Source: Endomicrobiia bacterium (GTDB taxonomy: Bacteria > Elusimicrobiota > Endomicrobiia > PHAN01). From it: a stretch of 7,195 nucleotides of DNA. The notes under the pieces were generated by a model, which was given only the letters and a program-made list of their open reading frames with translations, ran no database searches and was not told the DNA's origin. Below, in pieces: positions 1-6,000 of the stretch. The stretch is taken from assembly GCA_030018875.1 (NCBI GenBank), contig JASEHK010000035.1:1-7195 (forward strand). Reading direction: 5' to 3'. Within the stretch, counting starts at the first letter, position 1. The number at the start of each line of letters is the position of its first letter. Both the position numbers and the translations under genes were made by a program.

Positions 1-3000
1 CATGGACGGTTGTGTCGGGAACTTCTCCGTGGACATTTGCCGCCTCCACCCTCTGGGACGACGGTAGAATATACGATATCAACTCGCGCGGTCTTGATTT
101 CGCCGGAAACCTCTCCGGATGGACGACGAAGTCATTTACCTACGACACGACCCTGCCGGTCGCGCTCCTGCAAAAACCGGCCGCGGCTTTCGTCACGACT
201 CTTCCGACGCTCTCGGGCACCGCCGCCGACCCCGCGTCGCAGTTCGCCAACCGCTCGCGTCTCGACAAAGTTCAAGTTGCGATACAGGAAGACCCCGACA
301 ACGATGGCAATTGGTGGAACACTTCGGCGTTCGGCATTGCCCATCAGGCGCCCGTTCCTCCGTCGGCGTGGCTTGACGCCTCCGGCACAATAAATGGCGA
401 GATAGGGCCGGTGACATGGTGGCTCGCCGACGCCTCGACGCCGTCGTGGTCTAACAACACCAAATATCGCGTCACCTCGCGCGCACTCGACCGCTCGGGC
501 AATATTTCCACGGGCACAGCGCTTGAGCAGATTTTCGTCTACGACACCGCCCGTCCCGAAGTGGCGATAACGACGCCGTCTCTTTCCAACTATAATTCGC
601 TTGCCGAAATCCGCGGAACGGCCGCCGACACCAACTCTCTGGGTTCCGTCGAGAAAGTTGAAATGAGAGTGAGGAATTACACCGTCGGCGCGTGGTGGGA
701 CAACTCGGCTCAGTCGTTCCTTATAGCCGACGCCGACAAGGAAACCGCGTGGTTCGCGCCGCGCAACGATTCCGGCAACTGGTCATTGTGGATACAGACA
801 TTCACCTGGGCCAGCGGAAACTATTGTGAGATAAACGCGCGCGCCCGCGACAACGCCGGACTCTTCACGCTCAACAACGCCACGCGCGCCTTCCGTTTCG
901 ACGCCGAGATACCCAACTCCCGCGCCACGTCCCCGGCGGGCGGTTCATATGTAAGACAACTTGTGACGATATCAGGCACTGCCGCCGACATCCCGACGGT
1001 TGCGGGCGGCACGGGTTACGGCGGCACAGGCCTTGCCGCCGGAACGATACAGACGGCGATAAGAGACAACTATCGCGAGATGTGGTGGTCGGGCGCGGCC
1101 TTCAACGCCGGCTCGCCCCAGCCGTTCACCGACGGCGGAGCGGTTACTCCCGAACCCGTAACGTGGAAATACGAATCGTCGGCCCTTCAGAACGAAATAC
1201 TCTCGGGCGCTTCGTATTACGTGACATCTCGTTCGCGCGATAACGCGCTCAATCAGGAGACATTCTTCAACGTTCGCGGCTCGACGTTTATCGTGGACAC
1301 GACGCCTCCCCTGTCCGCGATGACGACCCCTTACGCCACGCACCACAAAATTCTTCCGACGCTCTCGGGCACGGCCTTAGACCCGATTCCCGCCGCGGCC
1401 CGTCCGCTCGTCGCGGGTCTGCGAAATGTCGAACTTACGATTTATGACGAAACGAACAATCAATTTTGGACGACCACCGGCTGGAACCCGCCCGGCGTAG
1501 GCCAGGCGACATGGACGGCGACGGGCACATCCGTCTGGACCTCGACGAATATCCCTGCGTGGGGCGACGGCATCGCCTATCGCATACGCTCCTGGTCGTC
1601 CGACAATGCCTTGCCTCTGCCGGGCAACGTCCAGTCGCCGGTCGCCGAACATTACTTCATTTTCGATTCATCTGCGCCACGCGCGTTCTTCGATTCGTCC
1701 ATCGTCAACGGAGCGTTTTATAAGACACTCGCTTCAATCACCGGCACCGCCCGCGACTATCCCATAGCCAACAATCGCGCGGGCATACAGAAAATAGAAG
1801 TTTTAATTCGTGACGTTTCCGACGACAAATACTGGTATTCGGGAATTTGGAACGATGCTCCCGCGCCGCCCTTGGGAACATGGCCGACGGCGACACTCGG
1901 CGGCGACCCGCAAGGAATTACAACGTGGAACTTTGCTTCCGTGCCTTCGTGGACAAGCGGCAAAGAATATCAGATTTCCGCGCGCGCGTGGGACAATGTA
2001 ACAAACAACTACCAAAATCCCGCGCTCACCTACACTGTCAACGCAGACACACATCCGCCGGTATCTTTTGTTCAGCGTCCCGAAGAAGACCGCGGCTACT
2101 CTACGGCCGACCCGCTTACCACCATTTCGGGGACGTCGCGCGACTGGCGTCCCGACGGTAGTTTCAAATATTCGGGCGTCGCAAACACGGGCGTCAAAAT
2201 TTCCGTGCGTCTCGACGAATCGCCGTACGATCCCGTAAACACCTCTGCCGCCGACAAATGGTGGCACTTCGGACTCGACCAGTGGGTTTTGGTCGGCGAC
2301 TATAACGAAGACCTTACATTCGGCACCGCGACGATAGTCACCAGCGATTATCCCGCCGACCCGACGGTCGAGTGGCGGATAACCGCGCCCGACTGGGTTT
2401 CGGGCAAACGTTACCGCATTCGCATGCGCGCGACGGACAATATCTCCAACGCCGAGACGCTCGTCTCCACGAGAACATGCACGGTGGACATAGTGCCGCC
2501 CGCGTCGAAGTCGGTGCGTCCCGCCGAAGGCGGCCAGTACAACGCGTCTTCAAACGCCCTCACCACTTTGTCCGGAACAGCCCTCGACGACCTGCCCGAC
2601 AACGTTGACCTTACGAAGATAAGAATATTCTACGAGCAGACCGGAAACGGCTATTTCTGGGACGGCGGCGGCTGGTTGGTCAATACCCCCAATACATGGC
2701 TTACGACTACGAATCTTACGTTGGGCGGCACGTGGTGGGCGTATGACTTCGGCAATCCGAATCAGTGGGTTTCAGGCAAGACCTACTACATAAACACATC
2801 GGCCACCGATAAGGCCGGCAACGTTCAGGTTGCGTGGTCCACCACGACTTTTAACGTGGACACGGAGCCGCCGGCGACAAGAATCAATCTGCCCGTCCAC
2901 GATGCCAGTTACAAGTCGCTCCTTCAAATTACCGGCACCGCCGCCGACGACTTCTCCGGCGTCAACGGGGTTCAGACCGCCGCGCAGGATCTCTCGACGG

Positions 3001-6000
3001 GCAAGTGGTGGAACGGCACGAACTTCACCGGCGACAATCTTTTGTGGTTCGCTTTCAACGGCGGCACTCTCAACAATTGGAGATACGGAGACCCTCCGAC
3101 GATAGCGTGGCAGAGCGGACGGCAATATCTTGTCGTGTCGCGCAGCAGCGACGCCGCCGGCAATTTTTCGAGCGCTTATACGGTCGGCGTAAACTCCAAT
3201 ACCTTCTCGTTCGACAACGTCGCGCCCGCGGCTTTCGTCGCGCTTCCGTCGAACAATTCGACGAGAAATAATCTGCCCACTATTTCGGGAACGGCTACCG
3301 ACGACTTCTCCGGCGTTACCGACGTCAAACTCCAGATAACTTATCTTGACGCGGGCGACACGTATTATTGGACGGGAGTGATTTTCTCGTCGGAAACACC
3401 CAATGCCGAAATCACAGGCATCGTCGCATCGCCTCGCCAAACTTATTCCGTTTGGACGGCCACAGAGTCCCTGCCGTCGTGGACGGGGCCCAAATACTAT
3501 CAGGTCAGAGTCCGCGTCGGCGATTACGCGGCCAACCTCGGGAGCCGAACCACCGCTCAGTTCCTGTTCGACCGCGACGATCCCTCGACCACATTGATTG
3601 AGCCCGCCGCCGGCACCGATTACTCGAGCGCGCGTCCGCTGTCGTTGGTTTCGGGCACGGCGGTGGACACGCCGGTGGACATACTTTCAGGCATTAACAA
3701 AGTTCTTGTGAGAATCTCGACGGGCCCCGTCGCCGCGCCGACATGGTTCTGGAGCGGAACGCTCGGCGCGTGGGTTAATTATTCCACGTGGACGGTCGCC
3801 GCCTCCACGCCGCAGGCCGGCTCATCGGCCAAGTGGGCTGTCGCCTCGCCCGCGTGGCAGAACGCTTTCAAATACAATGTGAATGTCCGCGCCGAGGATT
3901 TTGCCGGCAATCTCTCCGCTTGGACGACGAGAACTTTCCTTTACGACGACGCGCCGCCTACGCTTACGATGATGAAGCCGCTGAAAGATTTTGAGCCGGC
4001 GACTCTCTCGACACTTTCAGGCACCGCTTTTGATCCGGGCGCCGCGGGACTTAAATCGTATCTCAACAAAGTTCAAATCGCGATACAAACCACGCTCGAC
4101 GAAAAATTCTGGAACGGGACTTCATTTGTGGATACCGGCGGGGCCGCTGTGTGGCTTGACTGCCAGCCCTCGATTGGGCCTTTGACCGAGTCGGTGGATT
4201 GGTATTTCACCGGCTCTACTCCGACATGGTCGCACGGAACGCAGTATAAAGTTTATTCAAGGGCGATTGATAATACCGATAACGCCTCGTCGGTCGCCGA
4301 GAAAGTGTTCCGTTACGACAACATCGCTCCGACGACAAAACTCATCGTCCCGCCCGGGGACGTCGCGGCCACGAGACAAAAAACACTTAGCACCATTTCA
4401 GGCACCGCTTCCGATACCGCGCCCGGCGAACTTGAAAAAGTGGAAATCAGAACGAAACACGGCGGCTCCGGACAATACTGGAATGTAATTGGCCAGGCGT
4501 TTAATATAGGCGAAGCCGAGAATGCCTGGTTTGTGGCGTCCTCCACCGTGGCGGCGCCGTACACTATCTGGTTTACGACGCAGACCACGCTGAACCTCTC
4601 CGACGGAACGGAGTACTCCGTCAATGCTCGCGCGCTCGATAAGGCGGGGAATTATCACGTCGCTTACACTACGGCCATTTTCGTCTATGACGTTTCCGCC
4701 CCGCAATCGTGGGTCGCATCGCCTGTTAACAATTCATTCATAAGAAATATCGCATCAGTCACCGGCACATCCTACGATGCAGCCGGCGGCACGGTTACAC
4801 TGATGCGCGTCGCCGCGAGACAAAACACCACGATGAAATGGTGGGGCGGCTCCACATTCAGCGAGGACAACACTTTCTTCGTCAACGCTTCAGGCGTTTA
4901 TCCTTGGTCTTATTCCGCCATCACCGCCGACAAACTTACGTCGGGCGCGTCATACTACATCGTTTCCGAGTCAAGAGACAACGCGCTCAATATTGAAACT
5001 TCGCCTCCGGGCGCGGGTCCTTCCACATTCAACTGGGATGTCACCTCGCCCACTTCCGCCGTAACTTATCCGTCACATCTCGGAAATTACAAAGCGCTTG
5101 CCGTCATATCGGGCGACCACTCCGATATATCGCCCTTTGCAGGCGCGCGGACGGCGGGCGTCTCGTCGGTGAAAGTTTCGATACAAGACCTCACAAACCC
5201 GGCGACATTTTGGCTCGTCGGAAGCGGCTGGGTCGAGGGTTCAGAGCAATGGAACAACGCCGCCATATTCACAAGTTCATGGAGTTTGACGGCGGGATTA
5301 CCGACATGGATTACCGGCAGGCAGTATAAAATCCGTTCGCGCGCGTACGACACCGCGCAGCCCGCCGGCAACGACCAGTATGATAGTTATCCCCAGAGCG
5401 GATACACGATAACATTCGACACGACACCGCCCGTGGCGGCGATACAGACGCCGAACTACGGATATTACGGCGCGGTCAATCAATTAACGATAATTTCGGG
5501 AACATCCGACGACCCCGTGCCCGCGAGCGGACCTAATAAATCCGACATTGATTACGTCCGGATACAGATAAGTTCCGGTTCAAATTATTGGACAGGCTCG
5601 TCGTGGATAGCGACATCTTCATGGACGCCGACGAATTACTCGGGAGGAAACTGGGAATATCCCGGCGGGCTCGGCGGGCAGGGTCTGCCCGCTTGGCAGA
5701 ACGGCGCGGACTACACGTTAAAAGCCGAAGCGTATGACAAGGCGGGAAATGTCTCGACGCTTCAGTCGCACAATTTCAAATATGACGAGCAACTGCCGTC
5801 GGCCGCGATAACACTTCCGTCGAGCGCGTATCACAGACAGGGTTCGCTCTCAACATTATCGGGCACCGCGACTGACCCGGGCGCCAATCCGTCGGGGTTA
5901 TTAAAGACAGAAATAGCGCTCCTGCGCGTCGGCACGACGAAATACTGGTCTTGGGGCGCGCAGACCTTCACACTTGATACGGCGAGTTATTCCGCTACGA

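Larger units (their letters stand above)
147..1667 (+). repeat. Higher-order repeat block, copy A (units R1-R4)
   Basis: Four consecutive units here match R11-R14 (3948-5420) in the same order. R1 and R11 alone share W-L-D (residues 123-125 and 1384-1386) followed by I-G-P (134-136 and 1391-1393). R2 and R12 share E-K-V-E-[MI]-R (217-222 and 1478-1483), then A-W-F and N-A-R-A-x-D. R3 and R13 share S-G-A-S-Y-Y (401-406 and 1647-1652) and R-D-N-A-L-N (412-417 and 1658-1663). R4 and R14 share A-G-[LV]-x-x-V, F-W-x-x-x-G-W and an unusually long tail after the R-x-x-D strand. The offset between partners is about 3,744-3,804 bases, or ten units. This indicates duplication of a multi-unit block. Confidence 0.75.
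3948..5420 (+). repeat. Higher-order repeat block, copy B (units R11-R14)
   Basis: This is the partner of the block at 147-1667. The match probably begins one unit earlier: the end of R10 (D-F-A-G-N-L-S-A-W-T-T-R, reaching F-L-Y-D at 3936-3947) closely resembles the end of R0 (D-F-A-G-N-L-S-G-W-T-T-K, reaching F-T-Y-D at 135-146). Partner units differ at many amino acids and most third codon positions, so the duplication is old. Small length differences (for example R1 at 133 and R11 at 124 residues) show later in-frame indels. Confidence 0.75.

Noticed and set aside
10..393. A 127-codon + strand frame near the window start
   Set aside because: It overlaps R0 and R1 in a different frame, starts with TTG, and gives an Arg/Pro/Ser-rich product typical of an off-frame reading.
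663..665. First in-frame ATG as a possible gene start
   Set aside because: It lies inside the E-K-V-E-M-R strand of R2 (partner R12 has Ile at this place). No signal peptide follows, and the coding frame is intact upstream to the window edge.
1803..2267. A 154-codon open frame on the minus strand
   Set aside because: It runs antisense to R5 and R6, which carry all the expected motifs in the sense frame. No ribosome binding site or recognisable protein was seen.
2772..3440. A 222-codon open frame on the minus strand
   Set aside because: It lies wholly opposite conserved units R7-R9. Its translation is Arg-rich and low in complexity with no domain motif, as expected from the complement of this codon usage.
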